Assembly: GCA_037968895.1 (NCBI GenBank)
Contig: JBBKWJ010000051.1
Location: forward strand, 1-31,435
Origin: JBBKWJ01 sp037968895
GTDB lineage: Bacteria; Actinomycetota; Acidimicrobiia; Acidimicrobiales; SZUA-35
Direction of reading: 5' to 3'
DNA length: 31,435 bases
This document shows, one piece after another, positions 1-7,827 of the stretch. The notes under the pieces were generated by a model. That model did no database searches. It saw only the letters and a list, made by a program, of their open reading frames with translations, and was not told where the DNA came from. Position 1 is the stretch's first letter. The number at the start of each line of letters is the position of its first letter. The translations under genes and the position numbers were made by a program.

Positions 1-864
1 GACCTTGTGGTGTGCCTCGATTCTGGCTGCGCCACATTCGACACGATGTGGTTGACCTCGTCGTTGCGGGGGCTCGTCGCTGGAACGATCAAGATCGACG
101 TTGTTGAAGAGGGAATCCACAGCGGTGTTGCGAGCGGTGTTGTGCCGTCGTCGTTCCGCCTCATGCGGCAGATCCTTGACCGAATCGAAGACTCAGCCAC
201 AGGAGAGGTTCTACTCAAGAGCGCCAATGTCGATATCCCCGACTACCGCATTCGAGAGGCAGAGTCGGTGGCCGCCGAGTTCGGCGGCGCCGCACTCGAT
301 CCTTTCCCGATTGTCGATGGACTCAGCCTCATGACCGAGTCAACCGTCGAGGCAATGATTGCGCGGACTTGGCGTCCGGCTCTCTCGGTCATCGGGGCCG
401 ATGGCATGCCAGCGACGAAGGCGGCTGGCAATGTGCTGCGGCCAACCACGAGTCTCAAGGTGTCGCTACGGCTTCCGCCAACAGCCGACCATCTAGCGGC
501 TCTAGCCGAGCTGAAAGACCTGGTCGAGCTTGACCCACCGTCGAATGCTCGAACCCAATTGATCGACGAAGAATTTGGGCCCGGCTGGAATGCCCCCGAC
601 CTGGCTCCGTGGCTCAACGACACACTCGCCGCAGCGGCGATAGAGGCATTCGGTCAGCCCCATCAGCTGTACGGCGAAGGTGGCAGTATTCCGTTTATGG
701 GGATGTTGGGCGATCGCTTCCCCGATGCGCAGTTTGTCATCACCGGAGTCCTTGGCCCCGAGACAAATGCTCACGGGCCGAACGAGTTTCTCGAACTTGC
801 ATACGCCGAGCGGCTGACCGGAGCAATCGCTCACATCGTCAACGCGCACTCCACCGCCACGTAA
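1..864 (+). CDS. M20 family metallopeptidase, C-terminal part (5' end outside window)
   Basis: The reading frame is open from base 1 to the TAA at 862-864, so about 287 C-terminal residues are visible and the true start lies upstream. Seen: a VCLDSG segment followed by the SLRGL stretch typical of M20 di/aminopeptidases (codons 4-24), a long insert with GIHSG (about codons 40-44) matching the lid/dimerisation domain, a GGSIP motif, and HGPNE at 772-786, where the family has its last zinc-binding histidine. Known: M20 enzymes are cytosolic two-zinc hydrolases that cleave dipeptides or N-acyl amino acids. The catalytic N-terminal half with most zinc ligands is missing, so substrate cannot be judged. 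The SDR gene follows after 75 bp on the same strand and may be cotranscribed. Confident of the family, not of the substrate. Confidence 0.88.
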   Translation, partial: DLVVCLDSGCATFDTMWLTSSLRGLVAGTIKIDVVEEGIHSGVASGVVPSSFRLMRQILDRIEDSATGEVLLKSANVDIPDYRIREAESVAAEFGGAALDPFPIVDGLSLMTESTVEAMIARTWRPALSVIGADGMPATKAAGNVLRPTTSLKVSLRLPPTADHLAALAELKDLVELDPPSNARTQLIDEEFGPGWNAPDLAPWLNDTLAAAAIEAFGQPHQLYGEGGSIPFMGMLGDRFPDAQFVITGVLGPETNAHGPNEFLELAYAERLTGAIAHIVNAHSTAT

Positions 865-939
865 CGCCAGTCTTGGTCGCCGTCAGCCTGTTCGAGTACG
901 TTTGGCCGAGCCAGCCGATGGGCCAATAGGGGAGCAACG

Positions 940-1674
940 ATGTCAGAGCTAGATGACTATGTAGCAATCGTGACCGGGTCATCATCCGGAATTGGTGAGC
1001 AGACAGCCCGCCGGCTCGCTGCGCTCGGAGCTTCGGTCGTCGTCAATTCGGCTACCTCGGTTGATGCCGGCCAGGCGCTCGCGAAAGAGCTCGGCGATAA
1101 CGCGATCTATGTGCAGGCTGACATCAGTGATCCGGCGCAAGGCCAAGCACTGATTGACGCCACAATCGAACGCTACGGCAAGCTCGATTGCCTCGTGAAC
1201 AATGCGGGATGGACAACCGTCGTGCCCCACACCGACCTCGATGCACTGACCGACGACATCTTCGACAAGACATTCCAAGTCAACGTCTACGGAACATGGT
1301 GGCTGACTAAGGCTGCCATTCCACATCTTCACAAGTCGGAGAATCCGAACGTCATCACAATCACATCAATTGCTGGCGTCAGGCCGCTCGGGTCGTCGAT
1401 CGCATACTCGATGTCGAAAGCTGCGCTCAACCACATGACAGTGCTGCTCGCGAAGTCACACGGACCCGTCAGGTTCAACGCAGTGGCCCCCGGACTCGTC
1501 GCAACGCCATGGACCGCCGACTGGGATGCTCTGCATGCTCAGATTGCGAAGACGAATCCAATACCTCGATCGGCGACGCCAGATGACTGTGCCGAAGCGA
1601 CGTTGGCCTTCATCCGCAACCGATACACCACAGGTCAGGTTCTCGTCGTCGACGGCGGCACAACAATCGTGTAA
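940..1674 (+). CDS. SDR family NAD(P)-dependent oxidoreductase
   Basis: This 244-residue protein has the usual length of a classical short-chain dehydrogenase. Seen: the nucleotide-binding TGSSSGIG at residues 12-19, NNAG at 87-90, the catalytic Ser about 143, YSMSK with Tyr156 and Lys160, and PGLVATP at 184-190. The C-terminus ends in the GQVLVVDGG segment common in this family. A strong AGGGGAG ribosome binding site lies a few bases before the ATG at 940, which fixes the start. Such enzymes interconvert alcohols and ketones or reduce enoyl/keto intermediates in the cytosol. The substrate cannot be read from sequence. The upstream M20 gene and downstream lipoprotein gene are on the same strand but do not point to a shared pathway. 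Confidence 0.93.
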   Translation: MSELDDYVAIVTGSSSGIGEQTARRLAALGASVVVNSATSVDAGQALAKELGDNAIYVQADISDPAQGQALIDATIERYGKLDCLVNNAGWTTVVPHTDLDALTDDIFDKTFQVNVYGTWWLTKAAIPHLHKSENPNVITITSIAGVRPLGSSIAYSMSKAALNHMTVLLAKSHGPVRFNAVAPGLVATPWTADWDALHAQIAKTNPIPRSATPDDCAEATLAFIRNRYTTGQVLVVDGGTTIV

Positions 1675-1741
1675 GCGCCAGATCCTCAGGTCGCCTATGC
1701 ACCTGCCGATAGAGAGTTGTCGACAGATGGAGTGACCAAAG

Positions 1742-2191
1742 GTGAATCGGCGAATCCTGTTCTTACTAATTGGCGTACTACTGGGGGCCTCAGGGTGCTC
1801 TCGTGGCGCGCCAGAAGTGTTGGCATACTCGGGCCCGTTCACGTACGCCAAGGTGCTCGTCACCGTCATTGTGCCTGGCTACGACTTCATCGAATACGAG
1901 ATCAACTGCGAAGGCGACGTCGCGACCGTCGACGGCACGGACAAGATCAACGCCAACGACGCGTGCGCCAGTCTCGCTCGAGGCACAGTGATTGCTCGAC
2001 TTTCAGAAGGTCAAGACAACACTCGACTCTGTTCGACGATCAACCCCCAAGAGGGCAGCCTTCAAGTGCTCGGTGTGGTTGGTGAGGCACGAATCAACAC
2101 ATTCATCAGCCGCGACGATGGTTGTGGTCAAGATGACTGGGACGTGCTGCTCGACCACATCGCCGTCAAGGTTGACGAACTCAGCAAGTAG
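1742..2191 (+). CDS. Small lipoprotein resembling a subtilisin inhibitor (SSI-like)
   Basis: The gene starts with GTG and encodes 149 residues. Seen: a short basic N-terminus, a hydrophobic run (residues 5-15) and a lipobox ASGC with Cys19, so the product is probably exported and lipid-anchored. The mature part has four cysteines, Cys56, Cys75, Cys97 and Cys128. It also has an ACASL segment after the first pair and a late run of the form VxGxxxxxxxxxFISRDDGC. The order and spacing (about 19 and 31 residues within pairs) resemble the two disulfides of Streptomyces subtilisin inhibitor. Known: SSI proteins block subtilisin-like serine proteases outside the cell. The assignment is my inference from pattern, without a search. 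Its stop is 30 bp from the convergent fumarase stop. Confidence 0.62.
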   Translation: MNRRILFLLIGVLLGASGCSRGAPEVLAYSGPFTYAKVLVTVIVPGYDFIEYEINCEGDVATVDGTDKINANDACASLARGTVIARLSEGQDNTRLCSTINPQEGSLQVLGVVGEARINTFISRDDGCGQDDWDVLLDHIAVKVDELSK

Positions 2192-2214
2192 TTCCGCCCG
2201 TCTACGCAGCGGAA
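2192..2214. terminator. Possible weak hairpin between convergent genes
   Basis: TTCCGC (2192-2197) pairs perfectly with GCGGAA (2209-2214) around an 11-nt loop. It fills the short gap between the lipoprotein and fumarase stop codons. No T-tract follows on either strand, so it is not a canonical intrinsic terminator. Confidence 0.3.
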
Positions 2215-2221
2215 GTCACGG

Positions 2222-3862
2222 CTACTTCTTCTTGGAGAGGTCGACGGGATGAGCTGTTTCGGCGTAGAAATCATTGCCTTTGTCGTCGACAACGATGAAT
2301 GCGGGGAAGTCGACAACCTCGATGCGCCAGATGGCTTCCATCCCGAGTTCTGGGTATTCGAGAACTTCGACCTTCTTGATCGAGTCCTTGGCCAGCCGTG
2401 CCGCAGGGCCGCCGATCGAGCCGAGGTAAAAACCGCCATGGCGTTTGCAGGCATCGGTGACCTGCTGGCTGCGGTTGCCCTTCGCCAGCATGACCATGGA
2501 GCCGCCAGCAGCCTGAAACTGCTCGACATAACTGTCCATACGGCCAGCCGTTGTTGGCCCGAAGCTGCCTGAAGCGTAGCCCTCTGGGGTCTTGGCGGGG
2601 CCGGCGTAGTAGATCGGGTGATCTTTGAGGTATTGCGGCATCGGCTCGCCCGCGTCTAGGCGTTCTTTGATCTTGGCGTGGGCGATGTCACGGCCGACGA
2701 CGAGAGTACCGGTGAGGGAGAGCCTCGTCTTGTACGGGTGCTTCGAGAGTTCAGCGCGAATCTGGTCCATTGGCTGGTTGAGGTCGATGTTGACCACGGC
2801 GCTGTGGAGATCTTCTTCGGTGATCTCGGGCAGGTACTGGGCTGGATCGGTCTCGAGTTGTTCGAGAAACACGCCCTCGGCCGTGATCTTGGCCTTCGCT
2901 TGGCGGTCGGCCGAGCAGCTTACGGCCATGGCTACGGGCAGCGAGGCGCCGTGGCGAGGCATTCGGATGACGCGGACGTCGTGGCAGAAGTATTTGCCAC
3001 CGAACTGGGCCCCAATGCCAAACGCTTGGGTGAGTTTGAGTACCTCGGCTTCCATCTCTAGGTCACGGAACGCATGGCCTGATTCGGAGCCGTGGGTTGG
3101 GAGCGAGTCGTAGTAACGGGCCGAGGCGAGCTTTGCCGTTTCGAGCGCCAGTTCGGCTGACGTGCCGCCGTTGACAAGACCGAGGTGATACGGAGGGCAG
3201 GCCGATGTGCCGAGTAGCCGTAGCTTGTCGTCGAGCCAGGCCATCAGGCTGGTTTTGTTGAGGAGGGCCTTCGTCTCTTGAAATAGGTAGCTCTTGTTGG
3301 CTGAGCCGCCGCCCTTTGTCATGAAGAGAAACTTGTATTCGTTGCCGGTTGTGGCCTCGATCTTGATCTCTCCCGGCAGGTTTGTGCCGGTATTTTTCTC
3401 TTCCCACATGGTGATCGGCGCCATCTGGCTGTATCGAAGGTTCGACGACTGATAGGTGTCGAATACGCCGCCAGCGATTGAGACTCGGTCGTCGCCGTCG
3501 GTCAGCACGAACTGCCCCTTCTTTCCCTTGACGATGGCGGTGCCGGTGTCTTGGCAGCCGGGAAGAACAAACCCTGAAGCAATGCAGGCGTTTTCGAGGA
3601 GCTCGCGGGCGACGAAACGATCGTTGGCTGACGCCTCGGGATCGGTGAGGATGTTGCCGAGTTGGGCGAGGTGTCCCGGTCGGAGCAGGTGAGAGATGTC
3701 TTTGATGGCCGCGGCTGTCAGCTGACGGATCGCATCTTGGGAGACTTTGAGGAACGAGTGGCCCCCCGTATCAACTACTTCGACGCCTTCGGTCGTGAGC
3801 AGTTTGTATGGGGTTGGGTCCTCTCCGAGTGGAAATACGTCCTGGAATGCAAAGTCAGCCAT
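2222..3862 (-). CDS. fumA: Class I (4Fe-4S) fumarate hydratase
   Basis: The 546-residue product matches the single-chain FumA/FumB type of class I fumarase, which hydrates fumarate to L-malate in the TCA cycle and carries an oxygen-sensitive 4Fe-4S cluster. Seen: PGCQDTGTA with Cys103, then Cys222 in GTSACPPY and Cys316 in AVSCSADR. E. coli FumA uses Cys105, Cys224 and Cys318, so all three cluster ligands are present with a constant offset of two. KGGGSANKS (183-191) and the C-terminal GSFGPTTAGRMD segment are also family-typical. The start is the ATG at 3862. A promoter-like TAGTCT ends exactly six bases before it, so the mRNA is probably leaderless. It is divergent from valS. Confidence 0.95.
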   Translation of the reverse strand: MADFAFQDVFPLGEDPTPYKLLTTEGVEVVDTGGHSFLKVSQDAIRQLTAAAIKDISHLLRPGHLAQLGNILTDPEASANDRFVARELLENACIASGFVLPGCQDTGTAIVKGKKGQFVLTDGDDRVSIAGGVFDTYQSSNLRYSQMAPITMWEEKNTGTNLPGEIKIEATTGNEYKFLFMTKGGGSANKSYLFQETKALLNKTSLMAWLDDKLRLLGTSACPPYHLGLVNGGTSAELALETAKLASARYYDSLPTHGSESGHAFRDLEMEAEVLKLTQAFGIGAQFGGKYFCHDVRVIRMPRHGASLPVAMAVSCSADRQAKAKITAEGVFLEQLETDPAQYLPEITEEDLHSAVVNIDLNQPMDQIRAELSKHPYKTRLSLTGTLVVGRDIAHAKIKERLDAGEPMPQYLKDHPIYYAGPAKTPEGYASGSFGPTTAGRMDSYVEQFQAAGGSMVMLAKGNRSQQVTDACKRHGGFYLGSIGGPAARLAKDSIKKVEVLEYPELGMEAIWRIEVVDFPAFIVVDDKGNDFYAETAHPVDLSKKK

Positions 3863-3868
3863 TTCCTC

Positions 3869-3896
3869 AGACTAGTGCGTTCGACTGCCCAGTCAG
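3869..3896 (-). promoter_or_regulatory. Putative fumA promoter, leaderless type
   Basis: On the minus strand CTGACT (3896-3891, sharing TGAC with the -35 consensus), a 16-bp spacer and TAGTCT (3874-3869) precede the fumA ATG by six bases. This geometry would place the transcription start on the A of ATG. The intervening GAGGAA could instead act as a closely spaced ribosome binding site. Confidence 0.5.
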
Positions 3897-3927
3897 AGAA
3901 TTGGCCACCGGGTGTTTTGGTGGCAGG

Positions 3928-3933
3928 TAAACT
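3928..3933 (+). promoter_or_regulatory. Putative -10 element of leaderless valS transcript
   Basis: TAAACT is followed by exactly six bases and the GTG start of valS at 3940. No Shine-Dalgarno sequence is present before the GTG. I could not find a convincing -35 box. The same TAAACT-N6-start layout recurs at 25748. Confidence 0.5.
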
Positions 3934-3939
3934 CGCCCG

Positions 3940-6900
3940 GTGACATCTTCCGCATCGAATCTTTCCGACCTCCCAAAGAAGTACACGCCAGCTGATGCTG
4001 AGCCTGTGATCAGCCAGAAGTGGCGTGATGCAGGTGTGTTCCACGTCGAGGTTGGCGACGACGTCCCGGCGAGCGAAGACGCCTACTCGATCGTGATTCC
4101 GCCTCCCAATGTCACGGCCGCGCTGCATCTTGGGCATGCGTTAAACAACACGCTGCAAGATGTGCTGATTCGGTTCAACCGGATGAAAGGCAAATCGACC
4201 CTCTGGATGCCAGGCACCGACCATGCTGGTATTGCCACTCAGACGGTGGTCGAGAAACGCCTTCTCGCCGAGGGGATCAAGCGGCTCGAGATGGGACGCG
4301 AGGCGTTCGTTGAGCGCACCCAGGCCTGGAAGGATGAGTATGAGGCGGTCATTCTTAGCCAGCTTGCCGACATGGGAGCGTCTGTCGACGAAGACCGAAC
4401 TCGCTTCACGATGGACGACATGTGTGCGACCGCGGTTCGCCAAGCCTTCTTCGTTCTCTTTCGCGACGGATTGATCTACCGAGGCAAGCGCCTCGTCAAC
4501 TGGGACCCCGCCACTCGAACCGCGTTGTCAGACGACGAGGTCGAGATGGAAGAGGTCGACGGCCACATGTGGTACCTCCGGTATCCGTTGTCAGACGGTT
4601 CAGGCCATGTCACCGTTGCGACCACTCGACCCGAGACGATGCTTGGCGACACCGCCGTGGCCGTCAACCCTGACGACCCTCGGGCCGCTGGACTCCGAGG
4701 CAAGTCTGTTCTGCTCCCGATCGTTGGCCGTGAGATACCGATCGTCGAGGACGATTACGTCGTGATGGCCGACGCTGAATCGTCTGACACCAAAGCTCAG
4801 ATTGCAACCGGATTCCTGAAGGTCACGCCAGCCCACGACCCAAACGACTGGGACATCGGACTGCGCCACGACCTCCCTGTCATCAACGTGATGGGCCCAG
4901 ACGGGTCGATCACCACCGACTATGGCTGGGAAGACGCTTCGGATGAATCGCAACCCTTCGTCGGACTCAGTCGTGAAGATGCCCGAACGGCAATCGTCGC
5001 TTGGTTTGACGAACACGACTTGCTTGAAGAGGTCCGTGACTATTCGCACTCGGTTGGACACAGCTATCGGTCGCACGTGCCGATCGAGCCGTGGCTTAGC
5101 GACCAGTGGTACGTGGCGGTCACCGACGATCGGCTCAGAGGCTCAGCGCTTCGGGCCCAGGTTGGGGATCAGTCGGCCGAGTTGCCAGAAGGTGTCAGTG
5201 AGCGAACCGGTGGCACCGGCGACGGCGAACTGCGGTTCTACCCCGATCGCTACGCCAAGACCTACTACCAGTGGCACGATGGCATCCGCGACTGGTGTAT
5301 TTCGCGCCAGCTTTGGTGGGGGCACCAGATCCCTGTCTGGACCAAGCTCGTGCCGACCGGTACTGCGGCTGACCCTGCGTGGGAGAAACAGGGAGCGGCC
5401 GTGTTGGTTCGTTCGATCACTCCTGACGAGTCAGAAATTGCAGTCTGTGTTCCTCCTGAACCGACCCTGCGTCGCACAACTGGTGTTGCCGAACAATCGC
5501 TTATCGACGAACTCGAGGCCGCGGGCTTCACCCGTGACCCCGATGTACTCGACACCTGGTTCTCGTCTGGCCTCTGGCCGATGTCGACAATGGGCTGGCC
5601 ATACCCTGATGACTACCCCGACACCGCTGGGCTGCTCGAAGCGTTCAACCCAACGTCAGTGTTGATCACCGCTCGCGAGATCATCACGCTGTGGGTCTCC
5701 CGCATGGTGATGTTCAATCGCTACTTCATGGACGGTCAACTGCCGTTCGACGATGTCTTCATTCACGCCATGATTCAGGACGGTCACGGCCAGAAGATGT
5801 CGAAGAGCCTCGGAAACGGAGTCGATCCTCGCGACATCATCGCCACTCATGGTTCAGACGCAATGCGGTTTGCGCTGGTGCAGATGACCACCGATACCCA
5901 AGATGTGAAGATGCCGGTCGATCTCATCTGCCCCTGGACTAACGAGGCGTTCACGCCTGAATTCATCACCACCGCGGCTGGTCATGTTGTCGCGGCACCG
6001 TTGCAGGCATGCCCGACAGACCCTTCGAAGATGATGGTGTCGGCCTACGGAGTCGCAGCTGGCATCGAGACACCATCTGAAGAGCAGCCGCTGGCGCTCA
6101 ATACATCGTCAAAGTTTGACTTGGGCCGGAACTTCGCCAACAAGGTGTTCAACGCCATGCGGTTCGGCATCGGCCGACTGGCCGACGCCAAGCCGCACAC
6201 CGAGCCGGTGGCCATCGCCGATCTGTCGTTCGTTGACCGTTGGATCCTCAGTCGCCTAGCCGAGACAACTTCACGGATCGAACGCGATCTTGAGCGTTAT
6301 CACTTCAACGCAGTTGCTGATTCGCTCTACAGCTTTGTCTGGAATGACGTCTGCGACCGCTATCTCGAAGCGATCAAGCCAACACTCAACGACGACCCCA
6401 ACCAGCAGGTCGTGCTCGGCGCCGTCCTCGATGCCGTGCTCCGCTTGATGCACCCAGTGTGTCCGTTTGTGACCGAGTCATTGTGGTCGGCGGTGACAGC
6501 CGCTGGCACCGGTGAAGTCGAAGGGCTGACATTGCCGAAGAGTGAGCTTCTCGCTGCCGCGGCATGGCCCGTCGTCGACGAGGCATTGCTTGCGCCCGAG
6601 ATCAGCGCCTTATTTGATCGGGCCGACAATCTTGGTCGCCAGATTCGAACCGTCCGCTCCCAGCGAAACGTGAAGCCAAAGCAACGCGTCACTCTCCATG
6701 TGACCAAAGAGGTGAACGCACTCGTCTCTGAAGCCCAAGGAATGGTGGAAACGCTCGCTGGCCTTAACGAGGTCGTTGCCGTCGGCGAGCGCCCGGCCGA
6801 CGCAAGCGCGTTCGCCTTCGAAGGACACGAGCTGCTCTTGAGCGGGCTGAGTGCCGAACTCGACGTCGAAGCCGAAACGGAAAGACTTGAGAAGGTCATC

Positions 6901-7062
6901 GCCGACAAGCAGAAAGAGGTTGGTGGCCTCAACGGACGTCTGTCGAACAAGGGCTACGTCGACAACGCTCCGCCGCATTTGGTCGAAGAAACTCGGGGTC
7001 AGCTTGCCGCCGCCGAGGCCGACTTGGCAGCCGCCCAAGCTGCGCTCGCCGGCTTGGCCTAG
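3940..7062 (+). CDS. valS: Valyl-tRNA synthetase
   Basis: This class I aminoacyl-tRNA synthetase of 1040 residues charges tRNA-Val with valine in the cytosol. Seen: PPPNVTAALHLGH with the HIGH-type motif at 63-66, a CP1 editing domain with TTRPETMLGDTAVAV, the DTWFSSGLWP segment, KMSKS at 619-623, an anticodon-binding domain around RNFANK (731-735) onward, and a C-terminal coiled coil rich in Ala/Glu/Lys (about 965-1038). Odd: between DTQDVKMP and RNFANK there is an insert of about 60 residues containing Cys664 and Cys691. Bacterial ValS usually has only about a dozen residues there. The GTG start gives an N-terminus of normal position, and a -10-like TAAACT sits six bases before it. It is divergent from fumA. 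Confidence 0.97.
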   Translation: MTSSASNLSDLPKKYTPADAEPVISQKWRDAGVFHVEVGDDVPASEDAYSIVIPPPNVTAALHLGHALNNTLQDVLIRFNRMKGKSTLWMPGTDHAGIATQTVVEKRLLAEGIKRLEMGREAFVERTQAWKDEYEAVILSQLADMGASVDEDRTRFTMDDMCATAVRQAFFVLFRDGLIYRGKRLVNWDPATRTALSDDEVEMEEVDGHMWYLRYPLSDGSGHVTVATTRPETMLGDTAVAVNPDDPRAAGLRGKSVLLPIVGREIPIVEDDYVVMADAESSDTKAQIATGFLKVTPAHDPNDWDIGLRHDLPVINVMGPDGSITTDYGWEDASDESQPFVGLSREDARTAIVAWFDEHDLLEEVRDYSHSVGHSYRSHVPIEPWLSDQWYVAVTDDRLRGSALRAQVGDQSAELPEGVSERTGGTGDGELRFYPDRYAKTYYQWHDGIRDWCISRQLWWGHQIPVWTKLVPTGTAADPAWEKQGAAVLVRSITPDESEIAVCVPPEPTLRRTTGVAEQSLIDELEAAGFTRDPDVLDTWFSSGLWPMSTMGWPYPDDYPDTAGLLEAFNPTSVLITAREIITLWVSRMVMFNRYFMDGQLPFDDVFIHAMIQDGHGQKMSKSLGNGVDPRDIIATHGSDAMRFALVQMTTDTQDVKMPVDLICPWTNEAFTPEFITTAAGHVVAAPLQACPTDPSKMMVSAYGVAAGIETPSEEQPLALNTSSKFDLGRNFANKVFNAMRFGIGRLADAKPHTEPVAIADLSFVDRWILSRLAETTSRIERDLERYHFNAVADSLYSFVWNDVCDRYLEAIKPTLNDDPNQQVVLGAVLDAVLRLMHPVCPFVTESLWSAVTAAGTGEVEGLTLPKSELLAAAAWPVVDEALLAPEISALFDRADNLGRQIRTVRSQRNVKPKQRVTLHVTKEVNALVSEAQGMVETLAGLNEVVAVGERPADASAFAFEGHELLLSGLSAELDVEAETERLEKVIADKQKEVGGLNGRLSNKGYVDNAPPHLVEETRGQLAAAEADLAAAQAALAGLA

Positions 7063-7088
7063 AAATAACGCTGCGAAACCTGCTGTGC

Positions 7089-7094
7089 GATACT
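7089..7094 (+). promoter_or_regulatory. Putative -10 element before comB-like gene
   Basis: GATACT lies exactly six bases before the ATG at 7101, matching the leaderless spacing seen elsewhere in this window, though its first base departs from TAnnnT. No Shine-Dalgarno sequence is visible. The gene may also be reached by readthrough from valS, 38 bp upstream. Confidence 0.35.
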
Positions 7095-7100
7095 CGTGCG

Positions 7101-7805
7101 ATGCAGCGGGTAGCGATCACGGGAATCGAACAAGATTCACACGATGGGGTGATCGTGGTCCTCGACGTGTGTCGAGCGTTCACCACTGCAGCCGTAGCGT
7201 TCAGTCGCGGCGCGACGGAGATTATGTGTGTGGAGGACCTCGACGCGGCATTTGCGTTGGCCGCCACGATACCGGGGTCGCTGCTCATGGGGGAGGAACG
7301 AGGCGTGCGGCCAGAGGGCTTCGACTTCGGCAACTCGCCTTTTGATGTCGCCGAGTTAGACCTCACCGGCCGCCGGTTGGTGCAACGAACGACCAACGGA
7401 ACCCGTGGTCTCGCGGTCGGCGAGGCGCCGGTTGTCCTCGTTGCTGGAGCGGCAAATGCCTCAGTCACTGCTCGTTACATTCGTGCCCGGCATGGGGCGA
7501 AGCCGGTCCGAATCGTCTGCACCGGCGAGACCGATGAAGACTGGGCTTGTGCCGAGTTCATCGCCAATTTGGTTCGTGGACGGGAGGCTGACGCTCGGGC
7601 GCTCGCGGCGCGAATTCTGGCCTCGGCGCCCGTCCATCGCAAACTCTGGTCCCACCATCAAGAACCAAATGTCGTTGACAGTTTCATGGCCGACTTGGCC
7701 TATTGCGCCGAGGTCGACCGGTTTGACTTCGCCATGGTGGGAGAACGCAAAACGGAAGGGGAGCGCCGCCAAGGCGTTGTAGCCCTGTGCAGCGCTCCCA
7801 TCTAA
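7101..7805 (+). CDS. comB: ComB family 2-phosphosulfolactate phosphatase-like protein
   Basis: The 234-residue protein carries the conserved landmarks of the ComB family. Seen: the LDVCRAFTT segment (residues 21-29, with Asp22, Arg25 and two Thr), GAxxIxxV, MGEERG, GFDFGNSP and TTNGT in the expected order. Known: ComB is a magnesium-dependent acid phosphatase that removes phosphate from 2-phosphosulfolactate in coenzyme M synthesis in methanogens. Homologues are scattered through bacteria, where the substrate is often unproven. None of the other coenzyme M or sulfolactate genes is in this window, so a sulfolactate role is only an inference from family. It follows valS by 38 bp on the same strand and converges with the LPVTG protein gene. 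Confidence 0.82.
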   Translation: MQRVAITGIEQDSHDGVIVVLDVCRAFTTAAVAFSRGATEIMCVEDLDAAFALAATIPGSLLMGEERGVRPEGFDFGNSPFDVAELDLTGRRLVQRTTNGTRGLAVGEAPVVLVAGAANASVTARYIRARHGAKPVRIVCTGETDEDWACAEFIANLVRGREADARALAARILASAPVHRKLWSHHQEPNVVDSFMADLAYCAEVDRFDFAMVGERKTEGERRQGVVALCSAPI

Positions 7806-7827
7806 TCCGATGCGAATGAGTTGTGAC

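Noticed and set aside
2128..3407. Several open frames opposite and within the fumarase gene
   Set aside because: The fumarase frame has all three cluster cysteines and full length; the others show no domain or ribosome binding site.
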